From Actinomadura litoris (GTDB taxonomy: Bacteria > Actinomycetota > Actinomycetes > Streptosporangiales > Streptosporangiaceae), in the NCBI RefSeq assembly GCF_009733595.1, contig NZ_WOFH01000005.1, positions 186,001-250,000 of the forward strand: a DNA stretch of 64,000 bases, written 5' to 3'. Numbering within the stretch: the first letter of the stretch is position 1; each line of letters starts with the position of its first letter. Under the pieces are notes generated by a model. It was not told the DNA's origin and made no database searches. It worked only from the letters and a program-made list of their open reading frames with translations. The translations under genes were made by a program, and so were the position numbers. This document shows, in pieces, positions 8,838 to 17,196 of the stretch.

Positions 8838-8877
8838 CAGCCCAGACCCCACCCGCAGCCCAGACCCCACCCGCAGC
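8838..8877. repeat. 18-bp tandem duplication
   Basis: Two exact copies of CAGCCCAGACCCCACCCG (8838-8855, 8856-8873) and a partial third. Confidence 0.9.
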
Positions 8878-8993
8878 CGGAGCGGCGCCTCGCAGGAAAG
8901 CGTGTGCCGGACGTTCCATTGGTCGACCGCATAAGAGCCGCCCTGTGGACTCGCGGGTGGCTGCCCACGCATTTACGCGCAGTACAAACGAAA

Positions 8994-9056
8994 CCCCGCC
9001 TCCCCGCCTCCCCGCCTCTCTGCCTCCCCGCCTCCCCGCCTCCCCGCCTCCCCGCC
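8994..9056. repeat. 8-bp tandem array (TCCCCGCC)
   Basis: About eight consecutive copies of TCCCCGCC, the first lacking one base and one copy changed to TCTCTGCC. Confidence 0.95.
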
Positions 9057-9210
9057 TGCGGGAACGAACCACGACTTACGCACCCGGCACGGCGACCCCG
9101 CGCAGACGCATGCGGCCGGAACCCAGACTCCCAATGCGCAACAACGGACCGCCTATACGCATGCAAGGCGCCAGCTCCCAGCTGCGGACTGCTTCTCGCG
9201 TACCGCCACA

Positions 9211-9260
9211 CACGACCGTCCGCCCACGACCGTGCGCCCACGACTGTGCGCCCACGATCG
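9211..9260. repeat. 14-bp tandem array
   Basis: Three and a half copies of CACGACCGTGCGCC with single-base differences (starts at 9211, 9225, 9239, 9253). Confidence 0.9.
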
Positions 9261-9343
9261 GTGTCGTCGCGCACGCCGGGCGATCATCGCCGGGGGTGGG
9301 CGGCGGGTCAGGGCCCGGGGCCCGTCCGCCGCCGGAGGGTGGG

Positions 9344-11116
9344 TCAGGGCATGTTGAGGTGTTTGCGGGCGAAGGCGATTTCGGTGGCCATCTGTTTGAT
9401 CCGTTCCTCGACGACGAGGGAGCCGTGGCCGGCGTCGTAGCGGTACACCTCGTGGGGGTGGCCCAGGTCGGTGAGCCGTCCGAGGTAGTTGTCGATCTGC
9501 CGGATCGGGCAGCGCGGGTCGTTCTCCCCGGCCAGGACCAGGACCGGGGCCTTGACCTGGGAGACGTAGGTGATCGGGGACGACTCGCGGTAGCGGTCGG
9601 GTACCTCGTCGGGGGAGCCGCCGAACAGGGAGCGGTCGAAGGCCTGGAGGCCCTCCATCTCGTCCTCGTAGGCGGCGACGTAGTCGGCGACGGGGACGCC
9701 CGCGACCGCGACGCTCCAGTCGTCGGGCTGGGTGCCGATGCCGAGCAGCGTCAGGTAGCCGCCCCATGACCCGCCGGTCAGGACGAGGCGTTCCGGGTCG
9801 GCGAGGCCCGAGGAGACCGCCCAGTCGCGGACGGCCTTCACGTCTTCCAGTTCGGTGAGCCCGACCCGCCCTTCGATCGCGTCGCGCCAGGTCGAGCCGT
9901 ATCCCGTCGAGCCCCGGTAGTTGACGCGCACCACCGCGAAGCCGTGGTCGACCCACGCGGCGACGGCCGCGACGAACGAGTCCTCGTCCTGCGCGGTCGG
10001 CCCGCCGTGGATGTCGAACACCGCCGGGAACGGACGATCGCCCTCCGGCTTGCTGATCAGGGCGTGGATGCGGCCTCCCGGGCCGTCCACCCACACGTCC
10101 TCGACCGGCACGGACGGCGGCGCCGTGGGACCAGGCGGGGTCAGCACGACCGCGCCCGACGTCGAGCGGATCACCGGTGGCTCGGCGGCGGACGACCAGG
10201 AGAACTCGACCGTCCCGTCCGGCCGGACGGCGGCCCCGCCGATCACCCCGCGCGGCGTCTCGATCCGCTCCAGCGCGCCGGTGCCGAGGTCGTAGCGGTA
10301 CAGCTCGTCCCGCGCCTCGTGCGAGTGGGAGATCAGCAGCGCGGACCCGTCCGGGTACCAGCTCGCGCCGATCTCGCCGGGCAGGTCGAGGACGATCTCC
10401 TGCTCGACTCCCGCGACCGCGTCCCAGATGAGCAGTTCGTCCCGGCCGCGCCGCTCGTGGCCGACCAGCAGGCGCGCGTCGCCCTCCACAGGCGCGAACC
10501 CCGATCCGTAGACGCCCTTGCCCGGCCCGTCCCACAGGTCGCCGACCGTGGACCCGTCGGCGCGGACGACCCGCAGCGCCATGTGGCGGCTGTCGCCGTG
10601 CTCGCTGTGCCCGATCGCGACCAGCGCCTCGTCCCGCGAGAGGCCCGCGACGTGCGCGTCCTCGGCGTGGTGGTAGAGCACCTCGGGCTCGGCGCCGGGG
10701 CGGCACAGGTGGACGGAGTTGCCGGATTCGTTCGTCCGCCCGACGACGGCGAGCCCGCTCGCGCCCAGCGCCAGCCCCGACGGGTACGACGGCTCCAGCC
10801 CCGGAACGGCCGGGACGCTCTCCGCTCCCTCCGGCGCGTCGAACGCGACGCGCTTCCACACGCCGAACTCGTCGCCGTCGGTGTCGGCGAACCACCACAC
10901 CCACGCGCCGGACGGATCGACGGCGCCCGTCCACGTCCCGTTGGGACGCTCGGTGACCTGCCGCCGCTCACCGGACTCGCGATCCCAGGTGTAGATCTCC
11001 CAGGTCCCCGTGACATTGGACTGGTAGATGCTGCGACTCGGGGCGTCGCGCGCCCACCGGGGGAGGCTCATCCGCGCGGCCCGGAACCGCGCCCGCCAGC
11101 GCTCTTCGTCGACCAT
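9344..11116 (-). CDS. S9 family (prolyl oligopeptidase-type) serine peptidase
   Basis: 590 aa. The first ~330 residues form a beta-propeller-like domain with repeated strands (IYTWDRESGERRQVTE, WYPDGSALLISHSHEARDEL). The C-terminal alpha/beta hydrolase carries the nucleophile in GGSWGGYLTLL (Ser ~449), Asp in AGENDPRCPIRQ (~532) and His in YDAGHGS (~562). Such enzymes cleave short oligopeptides, usually after proline or acylated residues; specificity cannot be read. No signal peptide, so probably cytoplasmic. The start is ATG 11116. No operon partner; the next gene on the strand is 63 bp upstream of its ATG. Confidence 0.93.
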   Translation of the reverse strand: MVDEERWRARFRAARMSLPRWARDAPSRSIYQSNVTGTWEIYTWDRESGERRQVTERPNGTWTGAVDPSGAWVWWFADTDGDEFGVWKRVAFDAPEGAESVPAVPGLEPSYPSGLALGASGLAVVGRTNESGNSVHLCRPGAEPEVLYHHAEDAHVAGLSRDEALVAIGHSEHGDSRHMALRVVRADGSTVGDLWDGPGKGVYGSGFAPVEGDARLLVGHERRGRDELLIWDAVAGVEQEIVLDLPGEIGASWYPDGSALLISHSHEARDELYRYDLGTGALERIETPRGVIGGAAVRPDGTVEFSWSSAAEPPVIRSTSGAVVLTPPGPTAPPSVPVEDVWVDGPGGRIHALISKPEGDRPFPAVFDIHGGPTAQDEDSFVAAVAAWVDHGFAVVRVNYRGSTGYGSTWRDAIEGRVGLTELEDVKAVRDWAVSSGLADPERLVLTGGSWGGYLTLLGIGTQPDDWSVAVAGVPVADYVAAYEDEMEGLQAFDRSLFGGSPDEVPDRYRESSPITYVSQVKAPVLVLAGENDPRCPIRQIDNYLGRLTDLGHPHEVYRYDAGHGSLVVEERIKQMATEIAFARKHLNMP

Positions 11117-11166
11117 GCACCCCAGTATCGCCGCTCACGGCCGCCTCGGACGAAACCCGGTGCACC

Positions 11167-11175
11167 TGTGGACAA
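11167..11175 (-). promoter_or_regulatory. DnaA-box-like 9-mer
   Basis: TTGTCCACA on the minus strand, in the short gap between the S9 peptidase and beta-lactamase-like genes. It matches the actinobacterial DnaA box form; it is isolated, so a titration or chance site is more likely than an origin. Confidence 0.35.
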
Positions 11176-11178
11176 CCC

Positions 11179-12090
11179 TCAGCGATCAAGGGGGACGGAA
11201 CCGTCCGATTCCTCCCAAACGCCATCCGGGACGTTCCTGACCTCCGCCGACCGCGAACCCGGGTTGAGCGTCCGGTGGACGGCCCGCGCCACGCGTTCGA
11301 TCGTGGTCACCCCGTACGCCATCGACGGCGTGTCCTGCGTCAGCACCACGATCATGTAGTCCTCGCCGTGCCCGTCGAACGCGCCGATGCTGTGGACGCG
11401 CCAGTAGCGGCCCTTCCTGGGAAGCCAGCCGTTCTTCACGTGCCACGTCACCTTCGCCGGGGTCCCCGCCGGAGCACCCCACCGCTGGGATGCGATGACG
11501 TCGTTCATGAGCCCCAACGCATACGCGCGCGCCTTGTCCGGTAGCAGCTCGTTGTGCCGGGTATAGCGGCTGAGCAGCGCGATCTCGTCCTCTGCCGTTA
11601 TCTGGGTGAGCCCCCAGTAGCCGGACGGGCCGAGCGTCGTGTGCGACATCCCGGCCAGTTTCAGGAACCGGGCCATCCGGGCCCGTCCCACCGAGCGCCA
11701 CAGCCGGGACGCGGCGTCGTTGTCCGAACGCGTGACCATCTTCTGGGCCAGGGACTTCTCCGTGGCCGTCAACGACCGGTCCTCGTCCGCGGCCTGGCGG
11801 AGCAGCCCGCCCAGGATCGTGGCCTTGACGACGCTCGCCGAGTCGTAGTGGCGTCCGGCGGCGACCGCGCAACGGATGCCGCGCTTCCGGTCGAGAACCG
11901 CTACCGATTCCGTCCCGGCGCGGTCGGCCAGCGCGATCCGGATGCGCGAGCCCAGCGTTTTCGCCATCGTCGGATGCGCGGACGACGCGCACACGCTGGC
12001 CGGGGCGGCCGAAGCGTCAGGCACCGGTAGCAGAGCGCCGGTCGCGAGCACGGCGACCGGTAGCAGCGTCGAGGAGCGGAGTCCTGGCAC
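11179..12090 (-). CDS. Secreted class A beta-lactamase-like serine hydrolase
   Basis: 303 aa with a signal peptide (residues 1-28, ending DASAAPA). Penicillin-binding motifs are present: SVVK (Ser86, Lys89), SDN (122-124) and KNG (219-221, replacing the usual KTG). I do not see the Glu166-type omega-loop motif of true class A enzymes, so a transpeptidase- or carboxypeptidase-like or weak lactamase activity on cell-wall peptides is as likely as drug resistance. The start is GTG 12090; the ribosome site is poor. Many actinomycetes carry several such proteins. Confidence 0.85.
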   Translation of the reverse strand: MPGLRSSTLLPVAVLATGALLPVPDASAAPASVCASSAHPTMAKTLGSRIRIALADRAGTESVAVLDRKRGIRCAVAAGRHYDSASVVKATILGGLLRQAADEDRSLTATEKSLAQKMVTRSDNDAASRLWRSVGRARMARFLKLAGMSHTTLGPSGYWGLTQITAEDEIALLSRYTRHNELLPDKARAYALGLMNDVIASQRWGAPAGTPAKVTWHVKNGWLPRKGRYWRVHSIGAFDGHGEDYMIVVLTQDTPSMAYGVTTIERVARAVHRTLNPGSRSAEVRNVPDGVWEESDGSVPLDR

Positions 12091-12158
12091 GCCGTCACGG
12101 TAACGACCCCTGGACGGGAAGTCGCGGACATGACCGGCAACGGACCCCTACGGAACCG

Positions 12159-12953
12159 TCAGGATGTGGCCAGGCGTCCGACGAACTGGTCGATCGCCAC
12201 GCGGACCTGCCGGTCCATGGCCCGCGCGAAGCCCGCCTCGACGGTGATCTCGGCGCCGGGCCGCAGCCGCGTGAGGGTGTCGGTGAGGTCGCCCAGGCTG
12301 GTGTCGCCGACGCGTCCGACGACGTGCTTGGCGATCAGCCGGACGAACAGCGCGGCGAGATCGTCCATCGTGCGCTGGATCTCGCATCCGGCCGTGAGCA
12401 CCTCCTCCAGCGGGACCCCCGCGCCGACCAGCGTGACGGCCGCGTCGAGCTGGCGGCGGCTCCAGAGGGTGACGCGGTCGCCGTCCATCTCGACGAAGCC
12501 GAGGGAGGCGGCGCGGTGGATGACGCTGGGCGGATCGTCCTCGTCCGGGAAGAGCGCGGCCAGCTCGTCCAGCGTCATCGTCACCGGGACCTCGTGCGAC
12601 CACGGTGTCGTCGCCGCCTTCTCGACGCCGAGCACGACGCCGATGTCGCGGCCGAGCTCCCAGGCGGACAGCAGCTCGCGGATGCCCTCCAGCGTGTGCC
12701 CGCGCTCCAGCAGGCCGCCTATCATGCGCAGCCGCGCCAGGTGTGTCGCCGAGTACAGGCCGACACGGCCCGAGCGTCGCGGCGGCGGAATCAGCTTGCG
12801 TTCCTGGTAGTAGCGCAGTGTCCGTACTGGAACCCCGGCGGCCTCCGCGAGCTCGCCGATACGGTACTCGCGCCTGTCACCGGTCGCGTCGGGCCAGCGG
12901 CCCTGCACGCCGTCCCGGCCTCGCGCCGGTTCTTCAGTCACGGCCGCCAGCAT
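12159..12953 (-). CDS. MerR family transcriptional regulator
   Basis: 264 aa. The MerR winged helix is complete: EYRIGELAEAAGVPVRTLRY, YQERKLIPPPRRSGRVGLYS and HLARLRMIGGLLERGHTLEG (residues ~28-95). The ~170-aa effector domain is larger than in metal-sensing MerR proteins, lacks a cysteine cluster and is helical, pointing to a small-molecule ligand. Start is ATG 12953 or GTG 12941. A perfect GTTCGT-G-ACGAAC palindrome touches the start codon and may be an autoregulatory site. No partner gene is adjacent. Confidence 0.9.
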   Translation of the reverse strand: MLAAVTEEPARGRDGVQGRWPDATGDRREYRIGELAEAAGVPVRTLRYYQERKLIPPPRRSGRVGLYSATHLARLRMIGGLLERGHTLEGIRELLSAWELGRDIGVVLGVEKAATTPWSHEVPVTMTLDELAALFPDEDDPPSVIHRAASLGFVEMDGDRVTLWSRRQLDAAVTLVGAGVPLEEVLTAGCEIQRTMDDLAALFVRLIAKHVVGRVGDTSLGDLTDTLTRLRPGAEITVEAGFARAMDRQVRVAIDQFVGRLATS

Positions 12954-12954
12954 A

Positions 12955-12967
12955 GTTCGTGACGAAC
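12955..12967. promoter_or_regulatory. Palindrome at the MerR gene start
   Basis: GTTCGTGACGAAC is a perfect 6-1-6 inverted repeat beginning one base upstream of the ATG. No ribosome site is visible between it and the start, so the message may be leaderless and the site could overlap the promoter. Confidence 0.4.
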
Positions 12968-13218
12968 GGCAACCCTCCGTGCCCGGGACGCCCTAGGGAC
13001 GGGCGAGGGTCGGACAGGGGAGACGCCCAGACCTGCGCGGGGACGACCAGGGCCGCGCCGGGGGAGCGGGCGGGCAAGAGCGTGGCCGGAGTCGGGCAGC
13101 GGCCAAACGCGGTCGGGCGGCGGCGATGCCGTGGACGCGGAACGCCTCCATGATCGCGCACGTCAGACCTGCGTTACCCTCGGCCGGGCTCCGGCATCCG
13201 CGAAGAAAGAGGCATTTG

Positions 13219-13425
13219 ATGCGGAAGTTCCCCTCCGTCGTGCTCGCGACGTCCGTTCTGGTCGCAGGGCTGGGCCTCGCCGGATGCTCCGAGAAACGCT
13301 GGTGCGAGCACGACGCGACCGACACCAAGGTGAGCGACCGTTACTGCAAGAACGGCACGCCCGGATACGAGTGGGAGTCCGGCAGCAGTCACAAGAAGTC
13401 CAAGAAGTCCAAGAAGAAGCACTGA
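13219..13425 (+). CDS. Small lysine-tailed lipoprotein
   Basis: 68 aa. A lipoprotein signal peptide (MRKFPSVVLATSVLVAGLGL, then AGCS) puts the lipidated cysteine at residue 23. The mature part has two more cysteines (RWCEHDATD, DRYCKNGTPGYEW) and ends in a lysine/serine tail (HKKSKKSKKKH). The start ATG at 13219 has GAAAGAGG upstream. A tiny disulfide-bonded, strongly basic surface protein; no known family or function. Similar small lipoproteins occur as orphans in actinomycete genomes. Confidence 0.75.
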   Translation: MRKFPSVVLATSVLVAGLGLAGCSEKRWCEHDATDTKVSDRYCKNGTPGYEWESGSSHKKSKKSKKKH

Positions 13426-13488
13426 CGCATGCGGGCGACCTCCACATGACCCACGGCGCGGGCCTACGTGCCGTACCCCCGCGTCGGC

Positions 13489-13632
13489 CTAGGTGACGCG
13501 CCTCGTGCTTATGACCTTGCGTGGTCGGCGCCGCCGCTTCTCGTCGTTCTCCTGTGCCGCCTCGGCGGCGATCAGCTCGCGGAGCGAGCGGGGAAGGATG
13601 TCCTCGCGGCGGTCGGTGAACGGTGAACGCAT
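13489..13632 (-). CDS. Small basic hypothetical protein (47 aa)
   Basis: A short gene easily missed: ATG at 13632 with GGGAGAG spaced 5 bp upstream, stop TAG. The product starts MRSPFTDRREDILPRSLREL, has an acidic/Ala/Gln middle, then an Arg/Lys-rich segment (EKRRRRPRKVISTRRVT). The amphipathic helix and basic tail suggest nucleic-acid or protein binding. No family recognised. It lies just beyond the small protein and DUF5753 regulator encoded on the same strand. Confidence 0.5.
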   Translation of the reverse strand: MRSPFTDRREDILPRSLRELIAAEAAQENDEKRRRRPRKVISTRRVT

Positions 13633-13726
13633 CGGATCTCTCCCTCGGCAGAAGTCCTGGGTGCGAATCCTCTTGCGGGCCGTGCTCGGATGTGCCGGTG
13701 TGCCGGGCTCGATGGGACGGGCGGTC

Positions 13727-13993
13727 TCAGGCCGCGGCGGCGTATGCGGCGGACACCGTGGTGAGCGCCCAGCGCATGCGGGTGGTGTAGGTCTCCGGAT
13801 GGTCGCCCGCCTCCTGCGCGACGACGGCGGTGCATATCGAACGGTCCCCGCCGCAGGCGCAGAGCCGCGCGTCGATGGCGGTGCGGACCTGCTCGGCGGA
13901 CGGCTCGTCGGACGCCTGGAGCCCGGAGCTGAACAGGATCTGGGCCAGGTCGGAGGTGCTCAACGGGGTGAGGCTCAGCGTGTTGTGTGACAT
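13727..13993 (-). CDS. Small protein paired with a DUF5753 regulator
   Basis: 88 aa from the ATG at 13993, with AGGAAGAAGG upstream. The sequence (LSTSDLAQILFSSGLQASDE, PSAEQVRTAIDARLCACGGD, then a DHPETYTTRMRWALTTVSAAY end) is of a kind I know as a recurrent small neighbour of DUF5753 HTH genes in actinomycetes. It has three cysteines in the middle and no signal. It lies 160 bp downstream of the regulator on the same strand. A role as a partner or antagonist of the regulator is inferred from context only. Confidence 0.65.
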   Translation of the reverse strand: MSHNTLSLTPLSTSDLAQILFSSGLQASDEPSAEQVRTAIDARLCACGGDRSICTAVVAQEAGDHPETYTTRMRWALTTVSAAYAAAA

Positions 13994-14154
13994 CGTGCGC
14001 CTTCTTCCTGCGGAGGGGCTCCTCATTCCCCTGCTTGCTACTTACGACTCTGACGGTTGGCGCGAGTCATCGCTATCGGGGAAAACCCCTATCCAAGGTG
14101 GAGTCTTCCCCGCGACGATCCGTAGGGTTGGCCCTACTCCCAGAACGGAAGGAT

Positions 14155-15042
14155 CTATTCTGCAAGATGTTCCATGAGGCGGGACAGCAGGGCGCGGCTC
14201 GCGTCCGGGGAGAGCGCCTCACGTTCCAGCCTGTTCCAGACCCGCTCGAACGCGTGTGTATCGGCTGGTTTGTCGAGGTAGAGCGCCGTCGTGAGCAGCT
14301 CCACGTAGACGACGTCCGGAATGGCCTGCTCGTCGAAGCGCAGCACGGTGAACGCGCGGCCGGTCGGCGCGAGGGACGCCCGGTCCGCCGGGATGATCCG
14401 CAGGTCCACGGTGGCGGCCTCGCTCACCCTCGACAGGTGCCGCAACTGCCCGCGGATCAGTTCCGGACCGCCCACGAAACGCCTTAAAGCCGCCTCCTCG
14501 ACGATCGCCGCCAGCGTCCGGCGCTGGGATCGCGCGAACACCCGCTGGCGCATGAGCCGGACGCTGATCCGGCCCTCGATCTCGATCGGCGGCATACCCT
14601 CGCGGATCCCGTCCCTGATGGCGAGGCTGGCGCGCGCGTACTCCTCGGTCTGGAGCAGCTCGGGGATCTGGCACGGATCGTAGGTCCGGACGGACCCGGC
14701 GGCCTCCTCCAGGTCCAGGTAGGGGTGGGTCCAGGACGGGATCATGTCGCTGTAGCGGTGCCACCAGCCGCGGGCGTTCGCCTCGCGCGCGAGGCGGAGC
14801 AGGTTGCGGCGCTCGGCGTCGTCGGTCACGCCGTACAGGACGAGCAGGTCCGCGATGTCGCGCTCCTTGACCGCCGTGCGGCCGAGCTCCATCCGGCTGA
14901 TCTTGGAGTGGCTGCCCCGGATCGCGTACCCGGCCTCCTCGCGGGACAGGCCCTTCAGCTCGCGGAGCCTGCGCAGCCGGGCGCCCAGCAGCATGCGCCT
15001 GACCGTCGGCCCCCGGGCGTGGGCGGCCGGCCCCGCAGCCAT
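14155..15042 (-). CDS. XRE-type helix-turn-helix, DUF5753 regulator
   Basis: 295 aa. The HTH is at residues ~17-75 (LGARLRRLRELKGLSREEAG, SHSKISRMELGR) and the DUF5753 domain fills the rest (PDLDLEEAAG-like region, QIPELLQTEEYARA, RISVRLMRQRVF, VYVELLTTALYLDKP). This is the WhiJ-like family linked in Streptomyces to development and secondary metabolism. ATG 15042 is preferred over the TTG one codon upstream because GAGGAG is 9 bp before it. The codon at 14485-14487 is TTA. A 20-bp perfect palindrome lies 26 bp upstream and is a likely operator. Confidence 0.9.
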   Translation of the reverse strand: MAAGPAAHARGPTVRRMLLGARLRRLRELKGLSREEAGYAIRGSHSKISRMELGRTAVKERDIADLLVLYGVTDDAERRNLLRLAREANARGWWHRYSDMIPSWTHPYLDLEEAAGSVRTYDPCQIPELLQTEEYARASLAIRDGIREGMPPIEIEGRISVRLMRQRVFARSQRRTLAAIVEEAALRRFVGGPELIRGQLRHLSRVSEAATVDLRIIPADRASLAPTGRAFTVLRFDEQAIPDVVYVELLTTALYLDKPADTHAFERVWNRLEREALSPDASRALLSRLMEHLAE

Positions 15043-15068
15043 CAACGGCGCTCCTCAAGATCGTCACA

Positions 15069-15088
15069 GCACGTGCATATGCACGTGC
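15069..15088. promoter_or_regulatory. 20-bp perfect palindrome between divergent regulators
   Basis: GCACGTGCATATGCACGTGC is fully self-complementary. It lies between the divergent DUF5753 (minus) and GlxA-type (plus) genes and contains the direct repeat CACGTGCAT. It fits the operator of a dimeric repressor, most simply of the adjacent DUF5753 protein. Confidence 0.55.
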
Positions 15089-15131
15089 ATTGGAACAATC
15101 TTCCCACGGCTCACGGACGCTCGACGGACTA

Positions 15132-15159
15132 TTTCGGGGATGGCCAGAATAAGGATATA
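15132..15159 (+). promoter_or_regulatory. Possible promoter of the GlxA-type gene
   Basis: TTTCGG and GATATA separated by 16 bp, ending 15 bp before the ATG. With no ribosome site before the gene, a leaderless or near-leaderless transcript is plausible. Confidence 0.3.
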
Positions 15160-15174
15160 TGTCAGAATTTGGCC

Positions 15175-16203
15175 ATGCATCGTGTCGTCGTGCTGGCCCT
15201 GGAGGGCGTGTACCCGTTCGAGTTGAGCATCCCGACGCGGATCTTCGCGTCCGCGCGGTCGGCGGCCGGCGAGCCGCTCTACGAGGTCCTCACCTGCAGT
15301 ATCGACGGCGGGCCCGTTCGGACGTCGGCCGACTTCTCCATCACCGTGGACCACGGGGCCGAGCTGGTCGGCACGGCCGACACGCTGATCATCCCGCCGT
15401 TCGGCCGCAGCGGCCCCGCGGATGAGACGGACTGGTACCCGCCGCCGCTCGCCGTCGTCTTCTCCCGGCTGCGTCCGGAAACCCGGATCGTCTCCATCTG
15501 CACCGCGTCCTACGCCCTTGCCGCCGCCGGCCTGCTGGACGGCCGCCCCGCGACCACCCACTGGCAGGAGGCCGACCACCTCCAGCGGCTGCACCCCGAG
15601 ATCAAGGTGGATCCGGACGTCCTTTTCGTGGACGACGGCGATGTCCTCACCTCCGCCGGGGTCGCCGCCGGAATCGACCTGTGCATGCACATCATCCGCC
15701 GCGACCACGGCAGCGAGGTCGCCAACGGCGTCGCGCGGCGCTGCGTCATCCCGCCGTGGCGCGAGGGCGGGCAGGCCCAGTTCATCGAGCGGCCCATTCC
15801 CGGGCCGTCCGCCGCCACCACGTCCGCGACGCGCGACTGGGCGCTCCGGCACCTGCACCGCCCCATTCCGCTGACCGAACTCGCGGCCCACGCGCGCATG
15901 AGCGTCCGGACGTTCTCCCGCCGTTTCCGGGACGAGGTCGGCATGCCCCCGGGCCAATGGCTGACCCAGCAGCGCGTCGAACTCGCCCGCCGCCTGCTGG
16001 AGACCACCGACCTGCCCGTGGACCGCATCGCCGCCGAATCCGGATTCGGCACCGCCGCCTCTCTCCGCCAGCACCTGGTCGCCACGATCGGCGTTCCGCC
16101 GTCCGCCTACCGCCACACTTTCCGCACGGCCGAGCCCCGCAGAACCGGGGCCGGGCCCCGCGCATTCGGGACCCGTCCGGCGGAGGCTCGCGAAACGGTC
16201 TGA
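15175..16203 (+). CDS. GlxA family transcriptional regulator (DJ-1/PfpI plus AraC)
   Basis: 342 aa. Residues ~1-190 are a DJ-1/PfpI-like domain (VVVLALEGVYPFELSIPTRI at the start, IVSICTASYALAAAGLLDGR around the nucleophile-elbow cysteine, VLTSAGVAAGIDLCMHIIRR). Two AraC helix-turn-helix units follow (LTELAAHARMSVRTFSRRF and VDRIAAESGFGTAASLRQHL). GlxA proteins sense small molecules or a partner and regulate catabolic or stress genes; ArfM/AdpA relatives share the layout. ATG 15175 matches the family start, but no ribosome site is visible. Confidence 0.93.
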   Translation: MHRVVVLALEGVYPFELSIPTRIFASARSAAGEPLYEVLTCSIDGGPVRTSADFSITVDHGAELVGTADTLIIPPFGRSGPADETDWYPPPLAVVFSRLRPETRIVSICTASYALAAAGLLDGRPATTHWQEADHLQRLHPEIKVDPDVLFVDDGDVLTSAGVAAGIDLCMHIIRRDHGSEVANGVARRCVIPPWREGGQAQFIERPIPGPSAATTSATRDWALRHLHRPIPLTELAAHARMSVRTFSRRFRDEVGMPPGQWLTQQRVELARRLLETTDLPVDRIAAESGFGTAASLRQHLVATIGVPPSAYRHTFRTAEPRRTGAGPRAFGTRPAEARETV

Positions 16204-16215
16204 CCGCGGACGCCG

Positions 16216-16989
16216 TCAACGCAGGAACTGCTCGAACCCCCTGGCCAGCGCCACGGCCATACGCTGCCGGGACGTGGCGTCCGACATCGTCGACGCGTCC
16301 CCCGGATTGCCCATGTTGCCGCATTCGATGAACACGACCGGAACCGTGGACATGTTGAGGCCGCCGAGGTCATCCCGCTGGTCCAGGCCGTTCCGCCCCA
16401 CATAGGTGGAATAGGGGATGCCCGTTCCCGTCCGGTAGGCATCGCGCACCACCGTCCCGAGCCGCCCCGACTCGGAAACGATGGAGGCGTTCTTCCCCAC
16501 CGGAAGGGGCCGGATCACATGAAACCCATGCCCGTTGGGCGGAGCCCCGTCGGCGTGGATGGACAGCACGGCGTCGGCGTGGAGCCGGTTGCCGATCGCC
16601 GCCCGCTCGGTGACACAGGGGCCGACGCCCTTGTCGTTCTTCCGCGTCAGCACGACCTGGGCACCCGCCTCTCGCAGGACGTTCGCCAGCCGGTTGGCCA
16701 GATCCCAGGTGAACGCATGCTCGGTGTAGCCGTCGGCCGTTTCGGTCCCGGTCGTGTTGCAGGGCTTGTAGCCGTTCCCGATGAAGACCTTCTTGTTGAT
16801 CTCCTTCAAATGCCGGGCATTTCCGCCATTGTGCCCTGGGTCGAGCACAATGACCTTCCCTTTCATCCCGGCACGCGAAGGGGTAGGCGAAGCCGGGCTC
16901 GCCCTCTCCGAACCCACCTCGCCGTCACCTCCGGAAGAACACCCGCCGACCAGGCACAATATAGCCAGAACCCATCCACGCCACCCCAT
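16216..16989 (-). CDS. Lipoprotein N-acetylmuramoyl-L-alanine amidase (AmiC type)
   Basis: 257 aa. A lipoprotein signal (WVLAILCLVGGCSSG) anchors it outside the membrane. The Amidase_3 catalytic domain begins VIVLDPGHNGG (zinc His) and continues with the zinc Glu in DGYTEHAFTWDLANRLA, the zinc His in AVLSIHADGAPPNGHGF and the catalytic Glu in VVFIECGNMGN. It removes peptide stems from glycan strands during division or wall turnover. The start ATG 16989 was chosen for the signal peptide and the upstream GGGGGGACGGGG; the frame runs further upstream. Confidence 0.94.
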   Translation of the reverse strand: MGWRGWVLAILCLVGGCSSGGDGEVGSERASPASPTPSRAGMKGKVIVLDPGHNGGNARHLKEINKKVFIGNGYKPCNTTGTETADGYTEHAFTWDLANRLANVLREAGAQVVLTRKNDKGVGPCVTERAAIGNRLHADAVLSIHADGAPPNGHGFHVIRPLPVGKNASIVSESGRLGTVVRDAYRTGTGIPYSTYVGRNGLDQRDDLGGLNMSTVPVVFIECGNMGNPGDASTMSDATSRQRMAVALARGFEQFLR

Positions 16990-17196
16990 GCCCCGTCCCC
17001 CCGGTCCCGAAGCCGCCGACGCTCGAAACCTAACCGCCGCCCAATGCCCAGGCAATCACCGATCAGCCCCAGGCTGATCAAAAAGAAACACGAGATTCGC
17101 GATGACGAGACGCGGATATCGCCTGCGAACTGACCCTGAGCGCCACTCGGCCGGGCACCCGCCCACGGCGGACACCCGGCCGGGCACCGCAACGGT

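Larger units (their letters stand above)
8678..9343. other. Repeat-rich spacer without a gene
   Basis: This 666-bp stretch between two minus-strand genes has open frames on both strands only because stops are rare in such GC-rich DNA. It holds three separate short tandem arrays (listed below) and nothing with protein-family features. Confidence 0.6.
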
